From Marinifilum caeruleilacunae (GTDB lineage: Bacteria > Bacteroidota > Bacteroidia > Bacteroidales > Marinifilaceae), in NCBI RefSeq assembly GCF_013141825.1, contig NZ_RZNH01000034.1, positions 1 to 59,537 on the forward strand: 59,537 nt of DNA. Direction: 5' to 3'. The translations under genes were made by a program, and so were the position numbers. Every line of letters starts with the position of its first letter. Positions within the stretch are counted from its first letter, which is position 1. Under the pieces are notes generated by a model. It searched no databases. It was not told the origin of the DNA and saw nothing but the letters and a program-made list of their open reading frames with translations. This document shows positions 36,560 through 45,160 of the stretch, in pieces.

Positions 36560-38083
36560 GTGAATAAAAACCTACTTCTTGCCTTAAGTTCTGGAATATT
36601 ACTCGGAATTCCCTTTTGCATTCCATCATTATTCTTCCTGATACTTTTTGCATGGATTCCTCTCCTGTTTTTGGAGTCGAAACTTAGTAAGCATCACAAT
36701 CCATACCTGATTTACAATTACTCATTTCTGGCTTTTAGCTTATGGAATATCATGGCCTATTGGTGGGTGGCCCAGGCACACTTTTTAGGTGCAATACTCA
36801 TTATTTTAATTAATTCTCTTCTGCTTGCGCTGATATTTTGGTTCATCAGCAAGGCCAGAAAAACACTGCGAATCTCTATTTTATTTCCATTCCTGATTAT
36901 TTGGTTGGGATTTGAATATTTCCATACAATTTGGGATTTGGCATGGCCTTGGCTAAACCTGGGCAATTCATTTGCATCGGCACCATCCTGGATTCAATGG
37001 TACGAATTTACCGGAACCAGGGGAGGAAGCTTATGGATCATCCTGATCAACTACAGCATTTTTGAAATCATCCGAAGAGAAAAAAGTTTTAAATATTCTC
37101 AAATCGTCATCTTACTCATACTTTTCGGAATCCCATTATTATACTCTTCAATACTTAATGATATTAAACCAGCAAAACTTGATGGCAATAAATCATTTGC
37201 ATTGATACAGCCAAATCTGGATCCTTACACCGAAAAATTTGCACCCGAAAACGAAGAAAAGCACTTCGATGAATTTATCAGAATTGCCGATTCTATTTGC
37301 AGAAAAGACGCTCCTGATTTTCTGTTCGGCCCGGAAACTTTAATTCTTCAATCTATAGATGAAAACCATCCATCGGCTTCACAACATTACCAAAAACTGA
37401 TGGATTTAAAGAACCAATATCCGAAAACAAAATTCTTGATAGGAGTTCATTCTAAGATTGAAAACGAGTCGTTTAATTCTGCACTTCTGCTTTCCGATTC
37501 AGTTCCGCAATTCTACCACAAAACCAAGTTGGTTCCCATGTTCGAACGCATTCCTTTTGACAAATACCTGGGATTTCTCGATAAATATTCGCTCGAAATT
37601 GGTGGTTACAATGGCACTTACAGCAGTAGAAATGAAACCAATTATTTCATAGAAAAGGGAACTGCCATTATTCCTATCGTTTGTTTTGAATCTATATTTG
37701 GCGACTATTGTGCACAACGAATACCAGAAACCAAAGGCTTTATTTGCATGATAACCAATGATGGCTGGTGGAAGAATACTGCCGGATACCTTCACCACTT
37801 TAATTTTAGTCGATTACGTGCAATCGAAAGCCGACGAGAATATGTTCGTGTGGCCAACAATGGGATATCTGCCCTTATCGATTCCAAAGGCACGATAATT
37901 GCTAAAACAAGTTGGTGGAACAAAACAATACTTTCGGGAAATGTGAGTTTACTATCTGGAACGACTTTTTACACTGAGCATGGAGATTTTATCGGCAGAA
38001 TTTGCCTGTTCTTTGCCATACTTCTCTTAATCTTTGTTAAAATTCGCACATACACGCACCGAATATCCGGAAGAAAATATTAA
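36560..38083 (+). CDS. lnt: Apolipoprotein N-acyltransferase
   Basis: Adds the third acyl chain to lipoproteins in the inner membrane. The 507-residue protein has about six or seven N-terminal membrane helices (1-200) and a C-terminal nitrilase domain. The catalytic triad is visible: Glu in LFGPETLIL, Lys in YHKTKLVPMFERIP and Cys in IPIVCFESIFGDY. It starts with GTG at 36560, two bases after the preceding stop. Bacteroidota with many surface lipoproteins often carry such an enzyme. Confidence 0.93.
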   Translation: MNKNLLLALSSGILLGIPFCIPSLFFLILFAWIPLLFLESKLSKHHNPYLIYNYSFLAFSLWNIMAYWWVAQAHFLGAILIILINSLLLALIFWFISKARKTLRISILFPFLIIWLGFEYFHTIWDLAWPWLNLGNSFASAPSWIQWYEFTGTRGGSLWIILINYSIFEIIRREKSFKYSQIVILLILFGIPLLYSSILNDIKPAKLDGNKSFALIQPNLDPYTEKFAPENEEKHFDEFIRIADSICRKDAPDFLFGPETLILQSIDENHPSASQHYQKLMDLKNQYPKTKFLIGVHSKIENESFNSALLLSDSVPQFYHKTKLVPMFERIPFDKYLGFLDKYSLEIGGYNGTYSSRNETNYFIEKGTAIIPIVCFESIFGDYCAQRIPETKGFICMITNDGWWKNTAGYLHHFNFSRLRAIESRREYVRVANNGISALIDSKGTIIAKTSWWNKTILSGNVSLLSGTTFYTEHGDFIGRICLFFAILLLIFVKIRTYTHRISGRKY

Positions 38084-38131
38084 TTCCACTATTTTTGGAA
38101 TGAACAATTGAAAATTTAAAACACACACAAT

Positions 38132-39175
38132 ATGCAACGTTTATTACTTGTATTATTAGCTGTTTGCACAATATCGGGAACAAGCTTGGCAGCTAAACAC
38201 AAAAAAATTGACAAAACTTTTAAGTCGGTTGAGAATTTAAAAATTGATGCTCACCACGGAAAAGTCCAGGTTAAAAACTGGGATAAGGATGAAATTCGTT
38301 TCGAAATTGTAATTACTGTTGATGGTTCAAATGAAGACAAAAACGAAACCATGGCCGATAATATCAATATCGATTTTACCGAAGGTGGTCAACAACTGGT
38401 AGCTCAAACTGTTTTGGGCGATTTCTTTTCCATTAAGAAGCTTAGCAATTCATTATTTAATAAGGGGAAAATTAAGATTTCGTATACAGTTCAAATGCCC
38501 GCATCTGTAAACCTTGAAATTATCCAGAAAAATGGAGATGTTTTTGTGGACGATCACAATGCGAAATTTAGACTAGACCAGAATGGAGGAAACTTTACTG
38601 CCAACAGCCTAAGTGGCAATAACAATTTGAAGCTTTCAAATGTAAATGTAAAAATCAATCAGCTTGCAAATACAGAGTTGGATGCGGCAGGTTCGGAAGT
38701 TGAAATTGAAAATGCAGATAAAATTTCTGGTGAAAGTCGCGACTCGGAGTACAACATACAGGTAATCGACAATTTGAACATTAAATCGTCGAGAGACAAG
38801 TTTGATATCGAAGAAATTGAAAGCCTTTATGGTACTTCAAATTTCACGAAAATTGAAATTGCTCAATTGGGCGATGAAGTAGATTACGAGTTGAAATTTG
38901 GTCACATAAACATTTTCAACATCAACAACATGTATTCATTCATCAAGCTTGATTCGAAATATGGGAATATTGGCCTTAGTTTCATGAAAGGAAGTAATCT
39001 GGATTACGAAATCAACCACAAATCGGTAAAATTCGATAATTCGAATGATTTCACTTTAAAGAATGAAGAAACTGCCGATAAGAACACCTATGTAGCAAAA
39101 GGGAAAGTTGGATCGAAAAAATCAATTTCGAAATTGAACATTCGAGCGAATAATTGTAAGATGAGATTGGACTAA
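38132..39175 (+). CDS. Secreted DUF4097-like beta-helix protein
   Basis: A 347-residue exported protein with signal peptide (1 to about 20, TSLAAK). The mature part is made of short repeating strands (VNLEIIQKNGDVFVDDHNAKFRLDQNGGNFTANSL), as in DUF4097/GIN-type adhesin domains. No enzyme motif is visible. It follows lnt by 48 bases and is followed by a terminator, so it may be cotranscribed. Its role at the cell surface is inferred only from the fold. Confidence 0.7.
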   Translation: MQRLLLVLLAVCTISGTSLAAKHKKIDKTFKSVENLKIDAHHGKVQVKNWDKDEIRFEIVITVDGSNEDKNETMADNINIDFTEGGQQLVAQTVLGDFFSIKKLSNSLFNKGKIKISYTVQMPASVNLEIIQKNGDVFVDDHNAKFRLDQNGGNFTANSLSGNNNLKLSNVNVKINQLANTELDAAGSEVEIENADKISGESRDSEYNIQVIDNLNIKSSRDKFDIEEIESLYGTSNFTKIEIAQLGDEVDYELKFGHINIFNINNMYSFIKLDSKYGNIGLSFMKGSNLDYEINHKSVKFDNSNDFTLKNEETADKNTYVAKGKVGSKKSISKLNIRANNCKMRLD

Positions 39176-39195
39176 AAGTAAGATGATAATAGATA

Positions 39196-39230
39196 AACGG
39201 CCATCTCCATTTGGACATGGTCGTTTTTTT
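39196..39230 (+). terminator. Terminator after the DUF4097-like gene
   Basis: AACGGCCAT (39196-39204) pairs with ATGGTCGTT (39217-39225) with one wobble, followed by a T run on the plus strand. It may also serve the minus-strand small gene. Confidence 0.8.
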
Positions 39231-39239
39231 ATCCAATTA

Positions 39240-39410
39240 TTAATTATTCAAGAGTACAAAACTCAATATCAAGGTTGCCCAAAATATCAAACTAAAAAGA
39301 ATTTCCTTAAAACTTACTTCTATGCCAATTTTGTACTTACCTCCAGAAATCAACCAAAGTATAATGAAACCTGGAGCTCTAAAAAAAATGTAAACTAAAG
39401 CTTCTTCCAT
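39240..39410 (-). CDS. Small membrane protein, 56 residues
   Basis: This short frame runs from the ATG at 39410 to the TAA at 39240. The protein has two hydrophobic segments (about 5-22, LVYIFFRAPGFIILWLIS, and 38-54, LFSLIFWATLILSFVLL) separated by a basic/acidic turn (GGKYKIGIEVSFKEI). This two-helix hairpin, with charged residues confined to the loop, is unlikely to arise by chance. It starts 28 bases downstream of the M23 peptidase gene and is probably cotranscribed with it. I do not know the family. The plus-strand frame of similar length across it is probably a shadow. Confidence 0.6.
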   Translation of the reverse strand: MEEALVYIFFRAPGFIILWLISGGKYKIGIEVSFKEILFSLIFWATLILSFVLLNN

Positions 39411-39438
39411 ATATTAGAATCAATTCAATGAGTTGATC

Positions 39439-40041
39439 TTATTTTAATCGTTCATTTAAAAAGTCAATCGGATCATAAAAATACTTGTACAAATCTTCCC
39501 TCGTGTAGCAGATTAATGAGTAAGATGCGAATAATCTGTTAGGCTTCGATTCTGTTCTTTCCAGGCGAACAGGTTTGATTTTAAGAACTTCCAAATGAAC
39601 ATGATCAAAATGCCATCCGTATCGATCCAATTCTTCTTTGTTCATAAATCGAGCAATTGGTCTTTCCGGCGAAACCTCATCAAACAATCCAACTTTAATT
39701 CCTGCTACATGTTCGTAAACTGTCCAGAATTTCCCACCTTTATCATGTTCAATAATTAACTGAGCATAAGGACCATCTTGTCGTTTGCTGATTACAATTC
39801 CCTCACAAATTGGATAAATGGGTTCATCAATATAATTTGAACCTGGCCTCTTTATATCCACTCCAGTATGATAATGAGCAGGAACACTCTTTCGCTCCTT
39901 TCTCATCAATCCGAACTCTCCAATATTTGTTAGCTCTATTTGATCTATCGCTTTTCTGTCGTAAGCTTTAACAGGAAGCTTATACTCCAGGTCTCCCCAC
40001 AAAGTCATGAGAAACATTAGTAAAAAATATTTACAAGACAT
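39439..40041 (-). CDS. M23-family metallopeptidase
   Basis: A 200-residue exported protein with a short signal peptide and an M23/LytM domain. The zinc-binding pattern is visible in HYHTGVDIKRPG (His, Asp) and FDHVHLE (HxH). Family members cut peptidoglycan cross-bridges or act as inactive activators; here the ligands are intact, so activity is likely. It is compact and lacks LysM or coiled-coil parts. A 56-residue membrane protein gene lies just downstream. Confidence 0.85.
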   Translation of the reverse strand: MSCKYFLLMFLMTLWGDLEYKLPVKAYDRKAIDQIELTNIGEFGLMRKERKSVPAHYHTGVDIKRPGSNYIDEPIYPICEGIVISKRQDGPYAQLIIEHDKGGKFWTVYEHVAGIKVGLFDEVSPERPIARFMNKEELDRYGWHFDHVHLEVLKIKPVRLERTESKPNRLFASYSLICYTREDLYKYFYDPIDFLNERLK

Positions 40042-40344
40042 GATTTATTTTCTTAGATACTCTGATTTAGACATATACTTTTAAATCTCCTTCTGATATG
40101 ATCTGAGAATTCAAACATATGAAATTAAAAACAATCGAACGATAACAAAATTATTCTTCCTTAAAAGATAAGTAAATGCAAATTGCTATTACTGTAAATG
40201 AAGAATTAGATACTCACAAAAAACATGACGTTTTATCACTAAGGATTTGAATAAAATAGCAGTCTAAATAAGCAGTTTTAACATCTTTTAAGTCCGGGCA
40301 CAAGTTCCTTTTTACTATATTCAAACGAATCAAATGAAACAAAC
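40042..40344. other. 303-base intergenic region
   Basis: AT-rich gap between the divergent M23 gene and the secreted protein gene. I see no RNA gene, terminator or clear promoter. One 24-codon open frame at 40176 is too weak to call. Confidence 0.5.
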
Positions 40345-40914
40345 ATGAAAAAAATTGCGGCTTTAATCGTACTTGCTTTGGTTTTTACTACTGCATTTGC
40401 ACAGAAAAATCTGAAAAATAGATTTGAAAAAGACCTGATTAATTATACCACTGCTTTTAACAACAAGGAATGGAATACAGTAACCGATATGATGTATCCT
40501 CGCATATTCGAAAAGATGAGCAAAGACAATATGATCATGCTAATGGAAGGCATGGACAATATGGGCGTAAAAATGACAACCGATTTTAAATACATAGATC
40601 GAATATCGGAGGTTGTTGAATCGGGTAATGAAAAATATTGCAAAATCCATTATTATGGCGTGGTTAAGGTGAAGCTTTCAGGTTTAATGTCGCAAGGTTC
40701 TGGTTTGGTTCAGCCTAAATTCGAACAGGAATTTGGAAAAGAAAATGTGAAATACAACGAAGAGAGCAATTCATTTACCATTCAGGCCCGCCGATCGATG
40801 TTGGCTGTTGCCAATAAAAATTCAAGCAATTGGAAATACATCGATATTAACTCTCCACAGGCAAAAGGACTTCAAACATTAATTCCTGAACATGTAAAGA
40901 GAAAGTTGCAATAA
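40345..40914 (+). CDS. Uncharacterised secreted protein
   Basis: A 189-residue protein with a clear signal peptide (MKKIAALIVLALVFTTAFAQ). The mature part is alpha+beta with a conserved-looking pattern (DLINYTTAFNNKEWNTVTDMMYPRIFEKMS), somewhat like NTF2-fold or DUF-type periplasmic proteins. I do not recognise a family. It stands alone, 107 bases ahead of the DNPH1-DUF4269 gene. Confidence 0.75.
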   Translation: MKKIAALIVLALVFTTAFAQKNLKNRFEKDLINYTTAFNNKEWNTVTDMMYPRIFEKMSKDNMIMLMEGMDNMGVKMTTDFKYIDRISEVVESGNEKYCKIHYYGVVKVKLSGLMSQGSGLVQPKFEQEFGKENVKYNEESNSFTIQARRSMLAVANKNSSNWKYIDINSPQAKGLQTLIPEHVKRKLQ

Positions 40915-41020
40915 GTAAAATAAATTGTTTTAAGAAATATTGAACTATTGGAATATATACAGATTTCAATTATATTAGAATTACACGAAGAGATGAAAAG
41001 AACAATTTAAACAACACACT

Positions 41021-41980
41021 ATGAAAATATACTTCTCAGGATCGATCCGAGGCGGACAAGAGGACGCTGATATCTACAAACAAATTATCGATGAATTAAA
41101 AAAATACGGTAATGTTTTAACTGAGCATATTGGCTCAAAAATTCAGGAAAGCAATTTAAGCGACGAAGAAATTCACGATCGCGATTTAAAGTGGGTCATG
41201 GAATCGGATGTGGTAGTTGCCGAGGTTACCACGCCATCGCTTGGAGTTGGTTATGAAATTGGCCGCGCTGCAGAATTTAACAAACCCATTATTTGCCTGT
41301 ATCGAAAAAATGGCAAAAAGCAAGTATCGGCAATGATTGCTGGCTGCTCGCAGATTAAAAGTTTCGAATACTCCAGCCTCGAAGATGCAAAGCAAGTTTT
41401 AAATGAACAGTTCCGCGATATCAATAAAGATTGGAGAAATATCAATTATCTAAAAGATGGGTCGCCTGTTCAGGTTAAAGCCTACAATTGTCTTACAAAG
41501 CTTGGAATACTGGACTCTCTTGCCGAATACAATCCAACCTTAACGGGTACCATTCCTATTGGAATTTCTGTTAAAGAAAGCGATTTGGATATTGCCTGTA
41601 GATTTTTCGATGCCGACCGATTCGAACGTGTGGTAGAATCGATTTTTGGAAAGCAGGAAGGATTCAAAATCGAACAAAAAGAAAAAGCAGGTTATTGGGT
41701 GGTAATTGCCAACTTTAATTTCGAAGGGTTTGATATTGAAATTTATGGTTCGGCATATCCGGTAACGGCTCAGAACTCATACCGACACATGTTGCTAGAA
41801 GATCGTATTTTAAAACTTCTTGGAGAAGATTTTAACAAAGAAGTGGTTAAATTAAAGGAGTTGGGTACAAAAACCGAACCTGCCTTCACCAAACTTCTCA
41901 AGATCGAAGGAGATCCATTTTCGTCACTATTAAAGCTCGAGGCTTATAGCGATAACGAAATCAAAAAACTTTGGAATTAA
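41021..41980 (+). CDS. Fusion of a DNPH1-like nucleoside hydrolase with a DUF4269 domain
   Basis: A 319-residue cytoplasmic protein with two parts. Residues 1 to about 130 resemble DNPH1/RCL and nucleoside 2-deoxyribosyltransferases: KIYFSGSIRGG at the start, ESDVVVAEVT and GVGYEIGRA, with E79 at the catalytic glutamate position. Residues about 145-319 resemble DUF4269: TGTIPIGISVKESDLDI (D188 and D190) looks like a minimal nucleotidyltransferase signature, and EIYGSAYPVTAQNSYRHM is typical. The first family cleaves 2'-deoxynucleoside 5'-monophosphates. The function of DUF4269 is unknown. The linkage suggests nucleotide sanitation or signalling. Confidence 0.75.
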   Translation: MKIYFSGSIRGGQEDADIYKQIIDELKKYGNVLTEHIGSKIQESNLSDEEIHDRDLKWVMESDVVVAEVTTPSLGVGYEIGRAAEFNKPIICLYRKNGKKQVSAMIAGCSQIKSFEYSSLEDAKQVLNEQFRDINKDWRNINYLKDGSPVQVKAYNCLTKLGILDSLAEYNPTLTGTIPIGISVKESDLDIACRFFDADRFERVVESIFGKQEGFKIEQKEKAGYWVVIANFNFEGFDIEIYGSAYPVTAQNSYRHMLLEDRILKLLGEDFNKEVVKLKELGTKTEPAFTKLLKIEGDPFSSLLKLEAYSDNEIKKLWN

Positions 41981-42094
41981 AAAAATTACATCCTTGATGT
42001 AAGAGGTTGATTTACCCTAAAATAAGTATGCTTAATCAAATCAATATCCGATTTTAAATGAGGATATTTATTTTAGGGCGGGAGAACGATAAAG

Positions 42095-42394
42095 ATGAGC
42101 AAATTAAATTGTTGGGAATACTTTAAGTGCGGTAGAGAAATTGGAGGCGAAAACACCCAGGAATTGGGCGTTTGCCCTGCAAGTACTTCTGCCGCAAATA
42201 CTGGTATTAATAACGGAGTTCGAGCTGGAAGAAGCTGCTGGACTGTTGAAGGAACTCTTTGTAATAAAAGCATTCAGGGTGAGATAGAAGAAAAACTACT
42301 GGGGTGCATTAACTGTAGCTTTTTTAAGTTGGTTGACGACGAAGAAGGAAGAGCATTTGTACTATTGGATGAAGCCATTGTAAGAAAAAGGTAG
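42095..42394 (+). CDS. Small cysteine-rich two-CW-domain protein
   Basis: A 99-residue protein with seven cysteines (about 6, 12, 27, 48, 56, 71, 74) and two Cys-Trp pairs (CWEYFKCGRE and CWTVEG), as in proteins named for a two-CW domain. The cysteine spacing, including CINC, suggests a bound metal or iron-sulfur cluster; that is inference. There is no signal peptide, so it is probably cytoplasmic. It lies 59 bases ahead of a PAS histidine kinase on the same strand. Confidence 0.7.
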   Translation: MSKLNCWEYFKCGREIGGENTQELGVCPASTSAANTGINNGVRAGRSCWTVEGTLCNKSIQGEIEEKLLGCINCSFFKLVDDEEGRAFVLLDEAIVRKR

Positions 42395-42453
42395 TAGAAG
42401 AAATTCCGCTTCTGTTATCTTGATTATATAGTTGCAATGTAAACAAAATATAG

Positions 42454-43545
42454 ATGGAGTTTACGGATTTTTTTAAAAACCAGGTTTCGATTGAGACTCT
42501 TGTGGAGTCGATGTCGGAAGGTGTTGTCTTTATTGATAATAGTGGGAAAATTGTGTTCGTAAATTCAAAAGCCAATCAACTATTCGACTACAAGGAAGAG
42601 GAACTTATTGGTAAGAAAATAGATACCCTCATTCCAGATCGATTTCGATCGGTTCACAGTTCTCACATCCAATATTACTTCAAGAATCCAAAAATTCGTT
42701 CGATGGGAGATTCAAGCTCCAAACTCCTGGCTAAAAAGAGATCCGGAGAAGAGTTTCCTGTAGAAATCAGTCTAAGTTTTCTAAACTCGAATGGCACCAG
42801 TGTAGGAATGGCATTCATTACCGATATTTCACCAAGGGTAAAGGCCGAAAATGAGTTGAAACAACGCAATGTTGAACTCGATGCATATGCCCATACGGTT
42901 GCTCACGACCTGCAAGCCCAATTAAATAGTATTATAGGTTTTGGCGAATTGCTTCGAATCAAAGAGGATTTGAGCGATGAAAAGCGAAAATACTATGCCG
43001 AGCTAATTGTAAAAAATGGCTCCAAAATGAGCAGTATCATCAAAGAAATTCTACTCTATGCCAGTCGTGGTAAGGAAGAGTTAGAAATTTCTGAATTAGA
43101 CATGAATTCTATTGTTTCAGAAGCTATTGACAGGATACCAAATCAGATCAGAGAAAAAGTTTCATTTCACATTCAGGAAAATATGGCACCGGCCTATGCC
43201 TATGCTCCACTTATCGAAGAAGTTTGGTACAACTACATTGCCAATGCAATGAAATATGGCGGTAATCCACCAAAAATAGAAATTGGCAGCTCATTAAAAG
43301 AGAATGGCTATTGTAAATATTGGGTAAAAGATAATGGTAAAGGACTGAGCGAAGAGCAAATGAAACACATTTTTTCTGATCCTAAAAAACTTGGAAAAAA
43401 AATCATAAAAGGCCATGGACTTGGGCTTTCTATTGTTCAACGAATTGTAAACCGATTTGAAGGCTGGGTATATGTCGAAAGTACACTAAAGGAAGGAAGC
43501 ACATTTAGCTTTTACCTGCCAAGCGAAGTTAATAACAAAGCCTGA
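42454..43545 (+). CDS. PAS-domain sensor histidine kinase, soluble
   Basis: A 363-residue kinase without membrane segments. A PAS domain covers about 12-130 (EGVVFIDNSGKIVFVNSKANQLF). The dimerisation domain has the phosphoacceptor H151 in VAHDLQAQLNSI, where the usual H-box proline is replaced by glutamine. The ATPase domain has an N-box (NYIANAMKYGG), G1 (VKDNGKGL) and G2 (GHGLGLSIVQ). No receiver or response regulator is next to it. It probably senses a cytoplasmic signal. Cotranscription with the two-CW gene is likely. Confidence 0.9.
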   Translation: MEFTDFFKNQVSIETLVESMSEGVVFIDNSGKIVFVNSKANQLFDYKEEELIGKKIDTLIPDRFRSVHSSHIQYYFKNPKIRSMGDSSSKLLAKKRSGEEFPVEISLSFLNSNGTSVGMAFITDISPRVKAENELKQRNVELDAYAHTVAHDLQAQLNSIIGFGELLRIKEDLSDEKRKYYAELIVKNGSKMSSIIKEILLYASRGKEELEISELDMNSIVSEAIDRIPNQIREKVSFHIQENMAPAYAYAPLIEEVWYNYIANAMKYGGNPPKIEIGSSLKENGYCKYWVKDNGKGLSEEQMKHIFSDPKKLGKKIIKGHGLGLSIVQRIVNRFEGWVYVESTLKEGSTFSFYLPSEVNNKA

Positions 43546-43568
43546 TCATTTCAATAATCAGGCTTGTG
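43538..43568. terminator. Hairpin at the end of the histidine kinase gene
   Basis: AAGCCTGAT (43538-43546) and ATCAGGCTT (43557-43565) form a nine-pair stem that includes the stop codon. The T tract after it is poor on the plus strand, so termination strength is uncertain; it may serve both convergent genes. Confidence 0.6.
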
Positions 43569-43588
43569 TTTATTTATGAGTATTTTTT

Positions 43589-44980
43589 TTACAATTGTTT
43601 CAGTAATTCCCTGGCAATTACAACTCCGTTTACCGAAGCCTGCATTAGCCCGCGAGTAATTCCCGCTCCATCGCCACCTAAATACAGGTTCTTTACCGAT
43701 GTCGACTGGAAACTTTCATCCACTTTCGTGATATTGCTGTAAAATTTCACCTCTACACCATATAGTAAGGTTTCATCAGACGCCAAGCCTGGTGTCACCT
43801 TATCCAAGGCATAAATCATCTCTTCAATATCCTTTAAGATACGATGTGGCAAAACCAAACTCATATCTCCAGGAACGGCATCCTTCAAGGTTGGAATAAT
43901 ATTATTTCGATACAAACGCTTGGATGTTGTTCTTCGTCCACGAACCAAATCGCCAAAACGTTGTACCAAAATTTGGTTATTGGTGAGCATATTTGCCAAG
44001 CGTGCAATGTGTTTTCCATACTCAATTGGAGCTTTAAATGGCTCGGTAAATTTTTGAGAAACCAGTAAGGCAAAATTAGTATTATCGCTCTTTAGGTCTT
44101 TGTAACTATGACCATTCACCACTGCCAAATCGCCATCGTAATACTCCGACGAAACAAATCCGCCAGGATTACTACAGAATGTTCTCACCTTGTCGTCGAA
44201 GGTTTGGGTATAGTGAATCAACTTTGCTTCGTAAAAATTTTCATTGATATCCTGCATGATTTCATTTCTACACTCTACTCTTACCCCTATATCAACAACA
44301 CCAACTTCGGTAGAAATACTTTCCTTGCTGCATTCTTTCATCAACCAATCGGCTCCATCTCTACCCACCGAAACCATAACCAAATCGGCATAATAGCTTC
44401 CTTTACCATTTTTCACACCCTTAATTTGGTCTCCATCCAGAATCAGATTTTCAACAGCACAATTAAAATGTACCTCTACTCCCTTAGCGGTTACATACTC
44501 GTATAATTTTCTATACAAATCCTGCGCTTTCTCGGTTCCCAAATGTCGAACTGGGCAATGAACCAATTTTAGGTTCGACTCAATCGCTTTGCGACGAATA
44601 TTCTCCATTGCTGGAGTCAGTTTCTCACCATGAATATCGGTTGCTGCACCAAATTCCAAATAGATATCGTCTGTGTAAGATATCAGGTCTATGGTTTCTT
44701 CCACACCCAGGTATTCGGGTAGTGTACCGCCCACTTCGTGCGACAATGACAATTTACCATCAGAGAATGCTCCTGCTCCTGCCCAGCCTGTAGTTATGCT
44801 ACAAGGTTTACAATGCACACAAGTTCCACCATTGGTATGTTTCGGACAAGATCTTTTGTCCATTCCTCTTCCCTTTTCAAGGATTAAGATTTTTAAGTCG
44901 TCTCGATTTTTTACTAGTTCGTAAGCACAAAAAATACCGGCAGGACCGGCTCCGACAATAATCACATCGTATTTTTCCAT
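43589..44980 (-). CDS. NAD(P)/FAD-dependent dehydrogenase-like protein
   Basis: A 463-residue flavoprotein with an N-terminal FAD motif (DVIIVGAGPAGIFCAYEL), a cysteine-rich segment near residue 43-63 (SCPKHTNGGTCVHCKPC), and a C-terminal FAD motif (NLYLGGDGAGITRGL). It matches the uncharacterised FAD-dependent dehydrogenase group (COG2509-like). The cysteines could bind a cluster or take part in redox chemistry. The substrate is unknown. It converges with the histidine kinase gene. Confidence 0.85.
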   Translation of the reverse strand: MEKYDVIIVGAGPAGIFCAYELVKNRDDLKILILEKGRGMDKRSCPKHTNGGTCVHCKPCSITTGWAGAGAFSDGKLSLSHEVGGTLPEYLGVEETIDLISYTDDIYLEFGAATDIHGEKLTPAMENIRRKAIESNLKLVHCPVRHLGTEKAQDLYRKLYEYVTAKGVEVHFNCAVENLILDGDQIKGVKNGKGSYYADLVMVSVGRDGADWLMKECSKESISTEVGVVDIGVRVECRNEIMQDINENFYEAKLIHYTQTFDDKVRTFCSNPGGFVSSEYYDGDLAVVNGHSYKDLKSDNTNFALLVSQKFTEPFKAPIEYGKHIARLANMLTNNQILVQRFGDLVRGRRTTSKRLYRNNIIPTLKDAVPGDMSLVLPHRILKDIEEMIYALDKVTPGLASDETLLYGVEVKFYSNITKVDESFQSTSVKNLYLGGDGAGITRGLMQASVNGVVIARELLKQL

Positions 44981-45106
44981 ACGTAATTTAAATTTTTAAA
45001 AGATTAAAGCGGCTTACCATTTTTTCGAAAGGCAAACTTTCAAAAATAGCCATTCTTTTTCAGGCTGAAAACAGTTTAAACTTATAATGAGTATAAATAT
45101 CAGGCA

Positions 45107-45138
45107 ATAAAAAACCGGAACAAACTGATGTTCCGGTT
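45107..45138 (-). terminator. Terminator after dsbD
   Basis: AACCGGAAC (45113-45121) and GTTCCGGTT (45130-45138) form a nine-pair stem, followed by T's on the minus strand. Confidence 0.88.
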
Positions 45139-45160
45139 GGTACTTGAATTTCTTCAATCC

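Noticed and set aside
39183-39398. A 71-codon plus-strand frame downstream of the DUF4097-like gene
   Set aside because: It runs through the terminator and is opposite the better-supported 56-codon membrane protein gene on the minus strand.
40176-40250. A 24-codon frame beginning MQIAITVNEELD
   Set aside because: The first residues recall small NifX-like proteins, but it is too short, has no promoter and no downstream continuation in another frame that I could find.
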